The position numbers and the translations under genes are program-made. DNA of 28,117 bases from Syntrophorhabdaceae bacterium PtaU1.Bin034 (GTDB taxonomy: Bacteria; Desulfobacterota_G; Syntrophorhabdia; Syntrophorhabdales; WCHB1-27): contig MVRP01000038.1 of the NCBI GenBank assembly GCA_002067405.1, positions 1 to 28,117 of the forward strand. Reading direction: 5' to 3'. Below the pieces are notes generated by a model. It was not told where the DNA came from and did not search any database. It worked only from the letters and a program-made list of their open reading frames with translations. Position 1 is the first letter of the stretch, and each line of letters starts with the position of its first letter. Below, one piece after another: positions 1 through 8,199 of this stretch.

Positions 1-1
1 C

Positions 2-523
2 GAGGAATGGGTCCGCAACGATGTGGGCAGGGTCTTTGTCATGAACTTCGAATGGGCGCTGAACGCCTGGATCGGGAACCCGTCACCCGTCTGCGTACAC
101 GCCGACCGGTGCGGCCGTTCACTCGTCATCGAGCATAATGGTGATGTCTACGCCTGCGATCACTCCGTCTATCCCGAGTACAGGCTCGGGAACATCATGA
201 CCGGCACGCTGGCGGAAATGACGGCCCGTTCGCTCCGATCAGGGTTCGGATCGAGGAAGGAGACAGCCCTGCCCCGCTGGTGCAGGGAGTGCGAGGTTCT
301 CGCGGCATGCAGGGGCGCCTGCCCCAAGCACCGGTTCGCGACCACCTGCTATGGTGAACCGGGGCTTCACTATCTCTGCGAGGGATACAGGAAATTTTTC
401 CTTCACATCAGGAAATACTGCCACGTCATGACGCAGCTCCTGGAAAACGGCCTCCCCGCCTCACGCATCATGGACGCCTTCAAGGGCCCCCTGGTGATCA
501 AACGGCAGACCGCGAAGGGATAG
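2..523 (+). CDS. Anaerobic sulfatase-maturase-type radical SAM protein, C-terminal part (5' end outside window)
   Basis: The frame is open from base 2, so only the C-terminal part is present; the first internal ATG at 44 is not a likely start. The fragment carries the cysteine pattern of an auxiliary iron-sulfur (SPASM) domain: CVHADRC, then EHNGDVYACDH with YPEYRLGNI, then WCREC, and finally CRGACPKHR. This order is characteristic of anaerobic sulfatase-maturating enzymes, which oxidise an active-site Cys or Ser of sulfatases to formylglycine. The radical SAM CxxxCxxC core would lie upstream of the window. No sulfatase gene is visible downstream. Family assignment is good; the exact substrate is inferred and could be another peptide. 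Confidence 0.85.
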   Translation, partial: EEWVRNDVGRVFVMNFEWALNAWIGNPSPVCVHADRCGRSLVIEHNGDVYACDHSVYPEYRLGNIMTGTLAEMTARSLRSGFGSRKETALPRWCRECEVLAACRGACPKHRFATTCYGEPGLHYLCEGYRKFFLHIRKYCHVMTQLLENGLPASRIMDAFKGPLVIKRQTAKG

Positions 524-539
524 CCCGGTTTCCCCGGGC
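523..539 (+). terminator. GC hairpin after the radical SAM gene, possible terminator
   Basis: GCCCGG and CCGGGC pair around a 5-nt loop directly at the stop codon. There is no following T-run, so a Rho-independent terminator is only possible, not shown. Confidence 0.25.
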
Positions 540-632
540 CGGTTCCGTGTTCCCGATGAAGAAGTCTAAGAGACGTGCCCCATTGAACATGGCCTGGGGG
601 TTTCGTGTCTTCCGGAACGACTTTTTTTCGGA

Positions 633-661
633 TTGACGAGCCTGTATGCGTATTTTATACT
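633..661 (+). promoter_or_regulatory. Sigma70-type promoter for the serine hydrolase gene
   Basis: TTGACG (633..638) and TATACT (656..661) are separated by exactly 17 bp. The ATG of the serine hydrolase follows about 50 bp downstream, with a GGGGGA ribosome-binding sequence just before it. This is a near-consensus vegetative promoter by inspection. Confidence 0.6.
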
Positions 662-711
662 CCTCAATACCTGACAAATCCTGAGAATTCATAAAGATGG
701 GGGACGAGTAG

Positions 712-2787
712 ATGAGGACCGCCGAAAACCTGTCAAAGGTTGGTTTTCTCCATTTCCTGTTTCTTGCGTGCCTTGCGCTGATCCTGTCCGCTCCTGTGCC
801 GGTGCATTCCGCAGACCTTCCTTACACGGCCACGATCGCCGAAGGACGGAGGGCGGTCAAAGAAATCATGGAGCGGACCGGCGCATCTTCGGTCTCCGTG
901 GCCTTTACCGATGGTGACAGGCTTGTCTGGACCGAGACCTTTGGCTATGCCGACCGGGGGTCAGGGACGCTGCCAACGAGGGAAACAATGTATTGTATCG
1001 GATCAACGAGCAAGATATTCGCCACCGTTGCCGTCATGAAACTCGTGGACCGGGGGCTGATCTCGCTTGATGAGCCCGTCGTGATGTATCTCAAGTCTTT
1101 CAGGATGCTTTCTCCCGAATACCGGCAGATCACGGTTCGGATGCTGCTCAATCATTCGTCGGGATTTCCGGGAACCGATTATCGCAATGCTTTTACAACG
1201 ACGCCTTTCAAGGACTATTCGGCACAGGTTCTCGAGACCCTTGCCACCTTGCGGCTCAAGCATCCGCCGGGATATCTCAGCGTCTACTGCAACGATGGTT
1301 TCACCGTTGCGGAGCAGCTCATCGCGTCTGTGACGGGAAAGAGTTATCCCCGGTTCGTTGAAGACGAGATCTTAAAGCCTCTCGGCATGAAGAGCTCGAG
1401 GTATATGCTCGACTATCCCTCTGAAGGGAGCGCCGCGAAACGCTACGACGCGAAAGGCAGGGAGCTGCCCTTCATGTTCGTCAACGTCCTTGCCTCGGGC
1501 GGCCTCTATTCAACGCCCTCCGACATGGCCAGATTCGCCATGATGCTCATCGGAAAGGGCAGGCTTGGCGACGCCCGCATCCTGTCGGAAAAGGCGGTCG
1601 CCGAAATGGCCAGGGACCAGACCCTGACGAGCTTCAACCCCGTCAAATCCAATATGGTCAGCTATGGGCTCGGATGGGACACGGTGCGCCAGCCGGGATT
1701 GGGGGCCGTCGGCGTGACGGCCTGGCAGAAGGGCGGGGCCATCCCGTTTATGAAGGCGCTCTTCACCGTCGTTCCAAAGGAGAGGCTGGCGGCCTTCGTC
1801 GTCGGTGCATCGGGGAATTTCGGCTCTGATGACACCATAGTGCTGATGGAGCGACTCCTCCTTAACGCCCTCGTCGAAAAGGGCCGCATCCCATCGGTTC
1901 CTTCCCCGCTGAAAGCAAAAGCCCTGCCGGAAAAGACGGTCTCCCCTGCGGAGCTCCGGTCTTTCACCGGCTGCTACGGGCGCAGCGACTCCTTGCTGCG
2001 AGTCGGCAGAGGTCGTGGTCAAAGCCTCAACATCTACCGCTACGATCCCGAAAAGAAGAGATGGGGCGCCTGGCAGAAGGGACTCACGATGCGCTCTGAC
2101 GGCTATTTCGCGTCGAAGGTCGATCCCTTGCAGGCCTTTGCCTTCAGGACCGCGGACGGACGCCAGTACCTGGTCAGCCGCTCTGTTGCCGGATACGGCC
2201 ATTACCAGGACAATGAGGTCATTGGCCAGAAGGTCACGGTTACCGCGGCCCTGCCGGCCTCGTGGAAGAAGCGTCTGGCGCGGCATTGGCTTATGGTCAA
2301 CGACAACCCCACTTCCGACGCATGGGAAGCCCCCGGCGCCGACCTTGGAAACTACGGGGGCCTGCTCCTCTCGAGCGATTCGCAGGTGGTCGACCCGACT
2401 TTGAGCGATTCCCGGGCCGGCATGATGCTCGTTATTCCTCAATTGAAGGGCAGGGACCTAAACGATCTCGTCATTGAGAACCGGGCCGGCGACGAATGGC
2501 TGCGCCTGGGCAGTTATCTTTTCCAGCCCCGCGAGACCGTTGAGAAACTCGCCCGGGGCGAGACGACGATCGTGCTCGGTCCTGATGGAAATAGTGAGTG
2601 GCGTGTCATCGACCGGCTAAACAAGGCGAAGACGCTGACCATTTCCCCTGACCGCCCCGACGGTGCCTGGAGACTCTACGATGCCAGGCTGAAACAGCTG
2701 GAGAGGGGAAAGGGGAAGAAGAGCCTGCCGCTTGCCGGCGGTGCGTATTATCTCCTTTTCCACGATAATGCCAGGGTGCTTTTTTGA
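712..2787 (+). CDS. Secreted beta-lactamase-family serine hydrolase (class C/esterase-like)
   Basis: The 691-aa protein begins with a signal peptide: a hydrophobic stretch at about residues 11..28, then APVPVHSA before the mature part. The N-terminal ~380 residues match the beta-lactamase/penicillin-binding-protein-like fold. The S-x-x-K motif is STSK at residues 98..101, within a GSTSK context. The Y-x-N motif is YCN at 192..194, and an HSSGFPG segment lies between them. The C-terminal ~300 residues form an additional, probably beta-rich region of unknown role. Such proteins act in the periplasm or outer envelope as esterases, D-aminopeptidases or peptidases, and rarely as true beta-lactamases. 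The ATG at 712 is chosen for its upstream GGGGGACG and the promoter. It is transcribed alone. The substrate cannot be told from sequence. Confidence 0.88.
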   Translation: MRTAENLSKVGFLHFLFLACLALILSAPVPVHSADLPYTATIAEGRRAVKEIMERTGASSVSVAFTDGDRLVWTETFGYADRGSGTLPTRETMYCIGSTSKIFATVAVMKLVDRGLISLDEPVVMYLKSFRMLSPEYRQITVRMLLNHSSGFPGTDYRNAFTTTPFKDYSAQVLETLATLRLKHPPGYLSVYCNDGFTVAEQLIASVTGKSYPRFVEDEILKPLGMKSSRYMLDYPSEGSAAKRYDAKGRELPFMFVNVLASGGLYSTPSDMARFAMMLIGKGRLGDARILSEKAVAEMARDQTLTSFNPVKSNMVSYGLGWDTVRQPGLGAVGVTAWQKGGAIPFMKALFTVVPKERLAAFVVGASGNFGSDDTIVLMERLLLNALVEKGRIPSVPSPLKAKALPEKTVSPAELRSFTGCYGRSDSLLRVGRGRGQSLNIYRYDPEKKRWGAWQKGLTMRSDGYFASKVDPLQAFAFRTADGRQYLVSRSVAGYGHYQDNEVIGQKVTVTAALPASWKKRLARHWLMVNDNPTSDAWEAPGADLGNYGGLLLSSDSQVVDPTLSDSRAGMMLVIPQLKGRDLNDLVIENRAGDEWLRLGSYLFQPRETVEKLARGETTIVLGPDGNSEWRVIDRLNKAKTLTISPDRPDGAWRLYDARLKQLERGKGKKSLPLAGGAYYLLFHDNARVLF

Positions 2788-2913
2788 TAGCGACATCATG
2801 AGTTCGGCCACGAGATGGAGTGCGTCCGAGTCCTATCGCAAATCACCACACCGACCACAAAAGGCATTGGGTTTGTCGTGGTCTAAACCATGGAATAGCT
2901 GGAAATCATTGTA

Positions 2914-2965
2914 AATGCGAGAGAGGGGACTTGAACCCCTATGGTTTAACCCGCTGGATCCTAAG
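2914..2965 (-). repeat. attL: 3' portion of tRNA-Leu, left end of element A
   Basis: This 52-bp segment is identical to 9846..9897. It contains the T-arm, variable arm, 3' anticodon stem and anticodon loop of the tRNA-Leu gene, but no 5' half. It therefore looks like the displaced 3' end left behind when an element integrated in the tRNA. Identity ends right after CTAAG, the edge of the anticodon loop. Confidence 0.9.
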
Positions 2966-3506
2966 GGCATAAAATACCAAAACCAGCATTGTTCGTTAGC
3001 TACTGTAATCATTCATAAACTGCTAATTATCAAGAGCTTTCCGGTTTTTCTTGTATCGGCAGGAATCGGTGAAAACCGGTCACATTCCGAACACCCCGGG
3101 CATAAAATAGACATAAAATGGCAAAAGCATTCTTTTTCCACCAGCCCCCCCATGCCACCCAAATCTCAGGGGGAACCCCCCTCCCCCTGTCTTACCTGAA
3201 GTTCTCATACAAAAATGACTTAAAAAATTTTGAGGGTTATTTTTTTGAAAATTACCTTGACCATCTCAAAACTCATTTTTGCCGAAGCGACAGATTTCTC
3301 CGGCGACATGAAGATCAGGGACTTTGGCAAATCGTAGGGCGCTGCTTGTAGAGCTACGGGAACGTACAGACTCTTTGGCGATCCGAGAAAAGCCGCTGTC
3401 AGAAACATAATCAGAGCTGGTGTGCCAGATTAGGAAAATTTAAACTGACCCATTATCGTCATTCAGTATAGTTGAAAAGCATTCACTATTGTGAGACTAT
3501 TATTCC
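2966..3506. other. Element A left-end non-coding region
   Basis: No convincing gene is seen in these 541 bp. It holds a single CATAAAA at 2968..2974 next to the core and the CATAAAA pair at 3101..3118. It also has C- and A/T-rich low-complexity tracts at about 3138..3250. It probably contains the integrase arm sites and the upstream region of the cargo genes. Confidence 0.5.
3101..3118 (+). promoter_or_regulatory. CATAAAA pair (11-bp spacing), candidate integrase/excisionase arm site, left
   Basis: CATAAAA occurs at 3101 and again at 3112, one helical turn apart, about 140 bp inside the left att repeat. The same paired layout recurs at 8097, 8178 and 9768 within the element. The role as a recombinase arm site is inferred from position and repetition. 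Confidence 0.45.
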
Positions 3507-3944
3507 ATGAACGAACAAACACCAAGTGCTATTGAGAAGACCCGAAATCCTTTCACAAAAATGAACATAGACAACAATGTTATCATCATCGCCGGTTATG
3601 CTATTTTCTTTTCGGCCTGGAATTTTGCCGCTCCTGTTCCGGCAACAATCCTGATGTTGTTGTCGGGATTTCTGATGATACTCTCCGGCATATTCTTCGT
3701 CGCTTATAAAGTTTACAGAATAATCGTTCACACGTTTTATTTTAGGCGGCTTGCGAAGGACTTGGAGAACAATAGGGTCGATCCTGATAAGAAAATCGAA
3801 GCGTATAAGAATGCCGAAATCGCTTTTGCCGCGCAGTCAATGAAAGCCGGGTCATGGTTTCTGGTCCCGAGCATACTATCGGCGATGTCAGGAACATCAA
3901 TATTCATCTATCAATTATTTATTGGTTTCTTTTCACACCGTTAA
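3507..3944 (+). CDS. Small membrane protein, unknown function
   Basis: This is a 145-aa protein with hydrophobic helices at about residues 24..42 and 47..67, and another near the C-terminus (about 120..142). The charged segment FRRLAKDLENNRVDPDKK lies between the second and third helices. I do not recognise a family. It lies upstream of the pilin-like genes with a ~150-bp gap and could be an accessory inner-membrane protein for them or unrelated cargo. No clear Shine-Dalgarno precedes the ATG at 3507; Met19 (3561) is an alternative start. Codon use is AT-rich, like the pilin genes. Confidence 0.6.
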   Translation: MNEQTPSAIEKTRNPFTKMNIDNNVIIIAGYAIFFSAWNFAAPVPATILMLLSGFLMILSGIFFVAYKVYRIIVHTFYFRRLAKDLENNRVDPDKKIEAYKNAEIAFAAQSMKAGSWFLVPSILSAMSGTSIFIYQLFIGFFSHR

Positions 3945-4092
3945 GTCATCTTGACAAGAGAAAGAGAGGGAGCTTCCAAAGATTAATCATGCTCATTTTT
4001 TTCAGACCTTCTTATTATTCCTTTCCAAATATTTGGATAATACTTATTGATATTTACCAAACAAACTGCAAAAATATCCTCGGGTATGTGCT

Positions 4093-4551
4093 GTGTTCTC
4101 GTTAAACAAGAAGGGTTATACATTAATTGAGCTTGTGGTTTTCATTGTTGTCGCTGGAATCATCCTGCCGGCATCTTATGTAGCCTTTCTTTCAGCGTTC
4201 AATCAATTCTCTACACCCGATTATGCCATTAAGGCCCGTTTCTATGCGGACCGGAAAATATCCGAATTTACACGGTATCCGTACACACATAGTTCTTTAT
4301 CTGTGGTCGATGAAACAGCTTATGACAGAATTCCGAACAGCGACTATAATGGCGATGAGGTTTATTATTATTGGAAATGGAAGATAAAGTATATTGACCC
4401 TGATAATATCGATCCCGATACTGGCACCTTCAAAGAATTACCTAATGATAACATACCGATGCCTAATTACAAATCTATCACGGTGACAATCAAAGTGCCG
4501 GATGCGACAGAATACGTCGTGCCCGCTATGATTGTGAACAGGCCAAAGTGA
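4093..4551 (+). CDS. Type IV pilin-like/minor pseudopilin (GspI/PilV-like)
   Basis: The 152-aa protein starts at a GTG with a very short leader, MFSLNKKG. The prepilin cleavage motif G|YTLIEL follows, with Glu at mature position 5 and a hydrophobic helix of ~25 residues. This N-terminal signature is diagnostic of type IV pilins and type II secretion pseudopilins processed by a GspO/PilD peptidase. The short globular part and first place in a four-gene pilin cluster fit a GspI/PilV-type minor pilin. Its stop is directly followed by the next pilin gene. The subtype is inferred from order and size, since the globular domain is not diagnostic by eye. Confidence 0.8.
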   Translation: MFSLNKKGYTLIELVVFIVVAGIILPASYVAFLSAFNQFSTPDYAIKARFYADRKISEFTRYPYTHSSLSVVDETAYDRIPNSDYNGDEVYYYWKWKIKYIDPDNIDPDTGTFKELPNDNIPMPNYKSITVTIKVPDATEYVVPAMIVNRPK

Positions 4552-4552
4552 T

Positions 4553-5029
4553 ATGACAATAAAGAAAAACAACAGAGGATTTACCTATATAGAATTAGTT
4601 TTTGTTATTGTCGCCCTCGGTATTTTAACACTTGCGGTAATGGGAAGAAATCGTTTCGGGATCGAAGAGTATTCTGCATTGGCGGAAGATCAATTAATAG
4701 CTGATATCCGGTATGTCCAGTTGAGAGCAATGGGAACAAAGAAATCTCAAAGCATACTTTTTACCTTAAATTCTCCTTTTTATAGCATTAGGGAAGGCGC
4801 CACAGTTATTGAACAAAAGAAACTTTCAAGAAAACTGTCCGAGACTGAAAGTCCTCTCGATGTGATTATAAGGACCGCAAATTTTAGTGGCAGTAACGTA
4901 CTCACGTTTAACTCCTTGGGAGAACCTACCTTCAGTGTAAGCGCGAATGGAAAGGTTACTATAGGTGATAGCACGAACACATATAGAACCCTTACGGTCA
5001 CTCCGATAACCGGGAGGGTGCAGCAATGA
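4553..5029 (+). CDS. Type IV pilin-like/minor pseudopilin (GspH/FimT-like)
   Basis: This is a 158-aa protein with leader MTIKKNNRG and cleavage site G|FTYIEL, again with Glu5 and a hydrophobic helix (VFVIVALGILTLAVMG). A segment with LIADIRYVQLRAM follows; a helix continuing into alternating beta strands is typical of GspH/FimT proteins. The gene starts 2 bp after the preceding stop and overlaps the next gene by 4 bp (ATGA), so the cluster is translationally coupled. Predicted location: inner membrane, then incorporated at a pilus or pseudopilus tip. Confidence 0.8.
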   Translation: MTIKKNNRGFTYIELVFVIVALGILTLAVMGRNRFGIEEYSALAEDQLIADIRYVQLRAMGTKKSQSILFTLNSPFYSIREGATVIEQKKLSRKLSETESPLDVIIRTANFSGSNVLTFNSLGEPTFSVSANGKVTIGDSTNTYRTLTVTPITGRVQQ

Positions 5030-5622
5030 CATTACTGGATAGTAAAAAGGGCTTCACCCTGATCGAGCTTGTCACGGTTATAGTGATCCTTTCCATTCTC
5101 GGATGGTTCACCTTTCGTTTCATTGACGTTGTTACGAAATCATATATGGCAGGCAGCAGACAGACGGACCTTTATATGAAGGCGGCGTATTCGATGGAAA
5201 GATTGACCAGGGAGTTAAAGGACTCCAATTGGGTAATGGCGACGAATGGGGATAACTGGGTCTATTTCCAGAAGGTTAATACAACAGGGCAGATGGATAC
5301 AAGCAAGATGGTATTTTATTCTAAATACGAAGATAAACTTTATCGATCAACAGATGCTTCTTCTAATTCGGAAATATGCGATAAGGTCAAGACCTTTCGA
5401 ATAACTAAATCATCTTCAGGGTGGTGGTGCGATAGTAGCAATCCAGATTGTACGATCACCATAGATCTTGTCCTCGAAGGTACGGCCGTTAAGTTTGGGG
5501 AAGAAACTCCTTCGCCATTGGTTGTTTCTATTAATGCCGTGGTTGCCCCTAAAAACCTTGGAACGTATACAGATCGCAGTGGCAGAAGCTACAACGGGGA
5601 TTATTACGATGTTGTCCAATAA
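5026..5622 (+). CDS. Type IV pilin-like/minor pseudopilin (GspJ/PilW-like)
   Basis: This is a 198-aa protein. The leader is MTLLDSKKG and the cleavage motif is G|FTLIELVTVIVILSILG, with Glu5. The mature part has the helix-then-beta layout and the larger size typical of GspJ/PilW (e.g. YMKAAYSMERLTRELKDS after the membrane helix). The start overlaps the previous stop by 4 bp. The 3' end overlaps the next pilin gene by 14 bp. It is probably one subunit of a GspHIJK-like tip complex. Confidence 0.82.
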   Translation: MTLLDSKKGFTLIELVTVIVILSILGWFTFRFIDVVTKSYMAGSRQTDLYMKAAYSMERLTRELKDSNWVMATNGDNWVYFQKVNTTGQMDTSKMVFYSKYEDKLYRSTDASSNSEICDKVKTFRITKSSSGWWCDSSNPDCTITIDLVLEGTAVKFGEETPSPLVVSINAVVAPKNLGTYTDRSGRSYNGDYYDVVQ

Positions 5623-6532
5623 CAGTAGAGGCGCTACCCTTGTTATCCTCGTTGTCGTTATGACTTTTATAGCGGTCCTGGGCACTGCTCTCATATCCCT
5701 GGTCGGTTCAAAGCAAAAAAGCGCGGTTTACCTTATCTATGGCTATAGGGCTTCGGTCATTGCCGACTCGGGCGCTGAATACGCGATAAGGTATATTTCC
5801 GATGGATTACAGGATACGACAAAAGGCTATTTTACGAGCCTTGCCTCAACGCAATCAATAGGACTAAAAAACTATGCGGGTGGTACATTTAAAGTCGAAT
5901 ATTATAAAGACCCTAATGGCGATGGCAATATATCCGATGACTATATTGAAGTGATATCAGATTATAAGAATATAGGCAAAAGCACGGTTAAGATAAGCAA
6001 CTTTCGCCGTTTCCTCAATCCGATAACCTTTTATCCTGATTATGACAAGCGGCCATACAGATACGACGCCGTTGATAGCAAGCAGATCGTTATGCCGGTG
6101 ATCGGAAATCATGACTATGATCTCACAGTTTCACAGATTGATCTGACTATGCCGCTCACCGGCATGTACCTACAATATATCAAGCTGGCAGGGGTTAATA
6201 TCTTTAACTATATTACAGATGCTGAACCGGGATTGCCTTCTTGCCCTGAAGCCCCAGCAACGCCCACAGCCCTTTGCGTTGATTCAGCCAAGGGTGTTTG
6301 GCTACCCGCCACCACCACATCATTCCCAACAACAAATTCTTTGAAATTGCAGTCCCACACGATCACCGCAGACGCTCAGAACGATTACATGTTTCAATTC
6401 AGCTCAACTGCACCGGGATCTGGAAGCCAGTATACGGTAAAGCTATATCCACAATTAACAATAGGCGCTCAAACCTATTCTTGGGAATCTAAGCTTATTT
6501 TCAAGCCGAAAGCTACGACTACGATACCATAA
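5609..6532 (+). CDS. PilX/GspK-like minor pilin lacking Glu5
   Basis: The frame is open upstream to 5468, but that part lies over the previous gene. I choose the ATG at 5609, which gives MLSNNSRG|ATLVILVVVM and a 307-aa product. The mature fifth residue is Ile, not Glu, as expected for GspK/PilX-type tip initiators. The protein is the longest of the four, again as for GspK. It contains a segment NGDGNISDDY that resembles a calcium-binding loop (inference). It closes the four-gene pilin cluster. It is not followed by an ATPase, a platform protein or a prepilin peptidase. Confidence 0.75.
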   Translation: MLSNNSRGATLVILVVVMTFIAVLGTALISLVGSKQKSAVYLIYGYRASVIADSGAEYAIRYISDGLQDTTKGYFTSLASTQSIGLKNYAGGTFKVEYYKDPNGDGNISDDYIEVISDYKNIGKSTVKISNFRRFLNPITFYPDYDKRPYRYDAVDSKQIVMPVIGNHDYDLTVSQIDLTMPLTGMYLQYIKLAGVNIFNYITDAEPGLPSCPEAPATPTALCVDSAKGVWLPATTTSFPTTNSLKLQSHTITADAQNDYMFQFSSTAPGSGSQYTVKLYPQLTIGAQTYSWESKLIFKPKATTTIP

Positions 6533-7165
6533 AGGACGAAATCAGGCAGGTGGTAGGTCGTGACGGGAAGGTGGACGAGTAGCTTCTTAGCAACCTGCCG
6601 AATTTTGCCTTAGACTGCATCGTAGGCGTTGAGTAAGGCAAGTACCCATAGGACAGTCAGAAAACGTCACAAGAGCCAACACAGGCAAATACACGCCAAA
6701 TGAGGGGTATGATTGAGAAGGACTTTTGATCATTGTTTGCATGTAAATGCCCGTCAATAGCCAGTCTACGAAGATAAGCATATTAGTTAATTACAGTGAT
6801 ACGGATGATTGATATTGGGCGATGGGAGATACGAACATATAATGGTGAAAGGATTGATTGTCATGAAATTAGAAGGTGGGGAAAGGGCTTATATCATAAT
6901 CGCGTAAACCTTGCGCGTGCGCGTGTAAGGGTGTTTCCTTGAAAAGGAACCTCTTGACGTCGGCAACATTTTAATGCGATAATTCTTTACTACACAAGTA
7001 ACACCAACCGAAGTCCCTCGTCTCCTCGATGAGGGCATATAAAGAATAAAGGTCTCAGGAAATAAATTAAAGAATAGCCAGGATAGCCCACGCGAGGCGA
7101 TACGGTCGCATACCCCAAGCGGCCTTCCTTGGCATACTTCCGGGGACCGCGAGGGGGAACGGCAC
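6533..7165. other. Intergenic region between pilin cluster and replication module
   Basis: No credible gene is seen in these 633 bp. There is an 8-bp inverted repeat TTGCCTTA/TAAGGCAA at 6605..6612 and 6634..6641. A second potential hairpin lies at 6909..6930 (CCTTGCGCG with a partner using two G-U pairs). Either could end transcription of the pilin operon or lie in a leader of the next gene. ORFs here are short and without recognisable signature. Confidence 0.5.
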
Positions 7166-7639
7166 ATGTCAAAGCAAAAGAAACCTAAAACCATTCCAGG
7201 TGGGTATGTGGCGTTACCCTGGAAGATGCTCAATCACAAAGCGTATATAAAGTTACCACCTAACGCAAAAGGGATGCTTCCCTATTTTCTCGGTAAAGTC
7301 AAAATCCATATGATGGAACACCAGTATTATCATGCGGAATTCTCCCTGACCTACAAGGAGGCAGTACATCTCGATTGCGCCCGTCGTACGTTTACCCGAA
7401 TAATTATAGCATTGATCGAACACGGTTTTATTGATCCCGTCCACTGGGGAGTGAGGAACAGTACTATTTATCGCCTGTCAAAGCGATGGGAAATGTTCGG
7501 GACCGCAGCTTTCGAACCATTTCCAATAAAAGATTTTAAACGACGTCAAATCGAGAAGGCGGTTCAAAAACGGCGCATAACTGTGGTCAAAAATGAACCA
7601 GATCAATACGGGGAGGGAAAACAGGTGCGCCAAAAATGA
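7166..7639 (+). CDS. Replication-type winged-helix protein of a mobile element
   Basis: The 157-aa protein has a GGYVALPWKMLNH start. SPNAKGML-like, SLTYKEAVHLDCARRTFTRIIIALIEHGFI and YRLSKRW segments follow. This is the layout of the helix-turn-helix proteins found near xis/int genes of satellite phages and integrative elements, thought to act in replication or regulation. A GAGGGGG sequence precedes the ATG. The C-terminus ends in VKNEP, and further KNEP/KMN-encoding copies occur downstream in another frame. The gene may therefore have lost its original tail by frameshift near 7600..7635. The exact role is inferred. Confidence 0.6.
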   Translation: MSKQKKPKTIPGGYVALPWKMLNHKAYIKLPPNAKGMLPYFLGKVKIHMMEHQYYHAEFSLTYKEAVHLDCARRTFTRIIIALIEHGFIDPVHWGVRNSTIYRLSKRWEMFGTAAFEPFPIKDFKRRQIEKAVQKRRITVVKNEPDQYGEGKQVRQK

Positions 7640-7723
7640 ACCACACTGAATCGTACAACTCATTGAACAAAGGAGTGCTTTGCTACAACCGGCCACTTTC
7701 AAAATGTGCGCCAAAAATGAACC
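7588..7723 (+). repeat. Three copies of a CAAAAATGAACC motif
   Basis: CAAAAATGAACC is present at 7588, 7631 and 7712. The last two are part of an identical 18-mer, GTGCGCCAAAAATGAACC (7625..7642 and 7706..7723), 81 bp apart. In one frame each encodes KNEP and in another KMN. They are either a repetitive protein tail in decay or iteron-like sites of the replication module. Confidence 0.6.
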
Positions 7724-7865
7724 CTATACTATATAGCTCAGTATCTCCCTATCTTTTTCCGTGTGCTATTCCCAGTCCAAGGTACAGGACTAGAACCACG
7801 CGCGTCCCTTTTCGGGATGGGGGTCGCATCGTCACCGGGGGAAAGACGTGGAGGGTTAGCTGAAA

Positions 7866-8069
7866 ATGCATCGCACCCATTATAACGAACTTTTGCGGGG
7901 ACCCATGGACAATCCGATTAAGACGTTATGTCAAGAGTGTCACGAGCCATTTATTCCAAAAAGGCGGTGGCAGAAGTTTTGTTCCCACGAATGCAAGGAT
8001 CGGTACTGGCAAGAGCTGAGGAAACAGGCTATGAAGATAGTTCGAGAACGGTATAAAGATCGAACTTGA
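7866..8069 (+). CDS. Small zinc-finger-like protein
   Basis: The protein is 67 aa from the ATG at 7866, or 54 aa from the alternative ATG at 7905 (MDNPIK), which has GGGGA just upstream. It contains a C-x2-C...C-x3-C arrangement (CQECHEPFIPKRRWQKFCSHEC) followed by a basic helix. Small proteins with this CxxC-x(n)-WQKFCSxxC pattern are common in phages and integrative elements near the integrase. They are usually unannotated and probably bind nucleic acid. The function is unknown, but the motif is clear. Confidence 0.6.
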   Translation: MHRTHYNELLRGPMDNPIKTLCQECHEPFIPKRRWQKFCSHECKDRYWQELRKQAMKIVRERYKDRT

Positions 8070-8096
8070 ACCCTAGGGCGAGGAGCCTGTGGCGGT

Positions 8097-8114
8097 CATA
8101 ATATAGGCATAAGC
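8097..8114 (+). promoter_or_regulatory. CATAA pair (11-bp spacing) upstream of the excisionase gene, first
   Basis: CATAATA at 8097 and CATAAGC at 8108 are exactly 11 bp apart in the 130-bp non-coding gap before the excisionase-like gene. This repeats the spacing seen at 3101, 8178 and 9768. A role in excisionase autoregulation or recombination is inferred. Confidence 0.4.
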
Positions 8115-8177
8115 ACTTGTAAATCCAGCAATGGCAAGCAACTACAAAGCAACATTGGATAGTGTATCCAGCGCGGA

Positions 8178-8195
8178 CATAAGGCAGACATAAGG
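8178..8195 (+). promoter_or_regulatory. CATAAGG pair (11-bp spacing) just before the excisionase gene, second
   Basis: CATAAGG occurs at 8178 and 8189, ending 5 bp before the ATG of the excisionase-like gene. A protein bound here would cover the translation start, which fits autorepression (inference). Confidence 0.45.
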
Positions 8196-8199
8196 CAAA

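Noticed and set aside
1510..2442. 310-aa minus-strand frame opposite the serine hydrolase
   Set aside because: It is antisense to a clear gene with catalytic motifs, has low-complexity composition and no recognisable domain.
2868..2886. Inverted repeat around GACCAC...GTGGTC downstream of the serine hydrolase
   Set aside because: It is an imperfect stem with a bulge and no T-run; too weak to call a terminator.
2915..3199. 94-aa plus-strand frame beginning in the tRNA fragment
   Set aside because: It starts inside the att repeat (RERGLEPLWFNP is translated tRNA) and has no signature.
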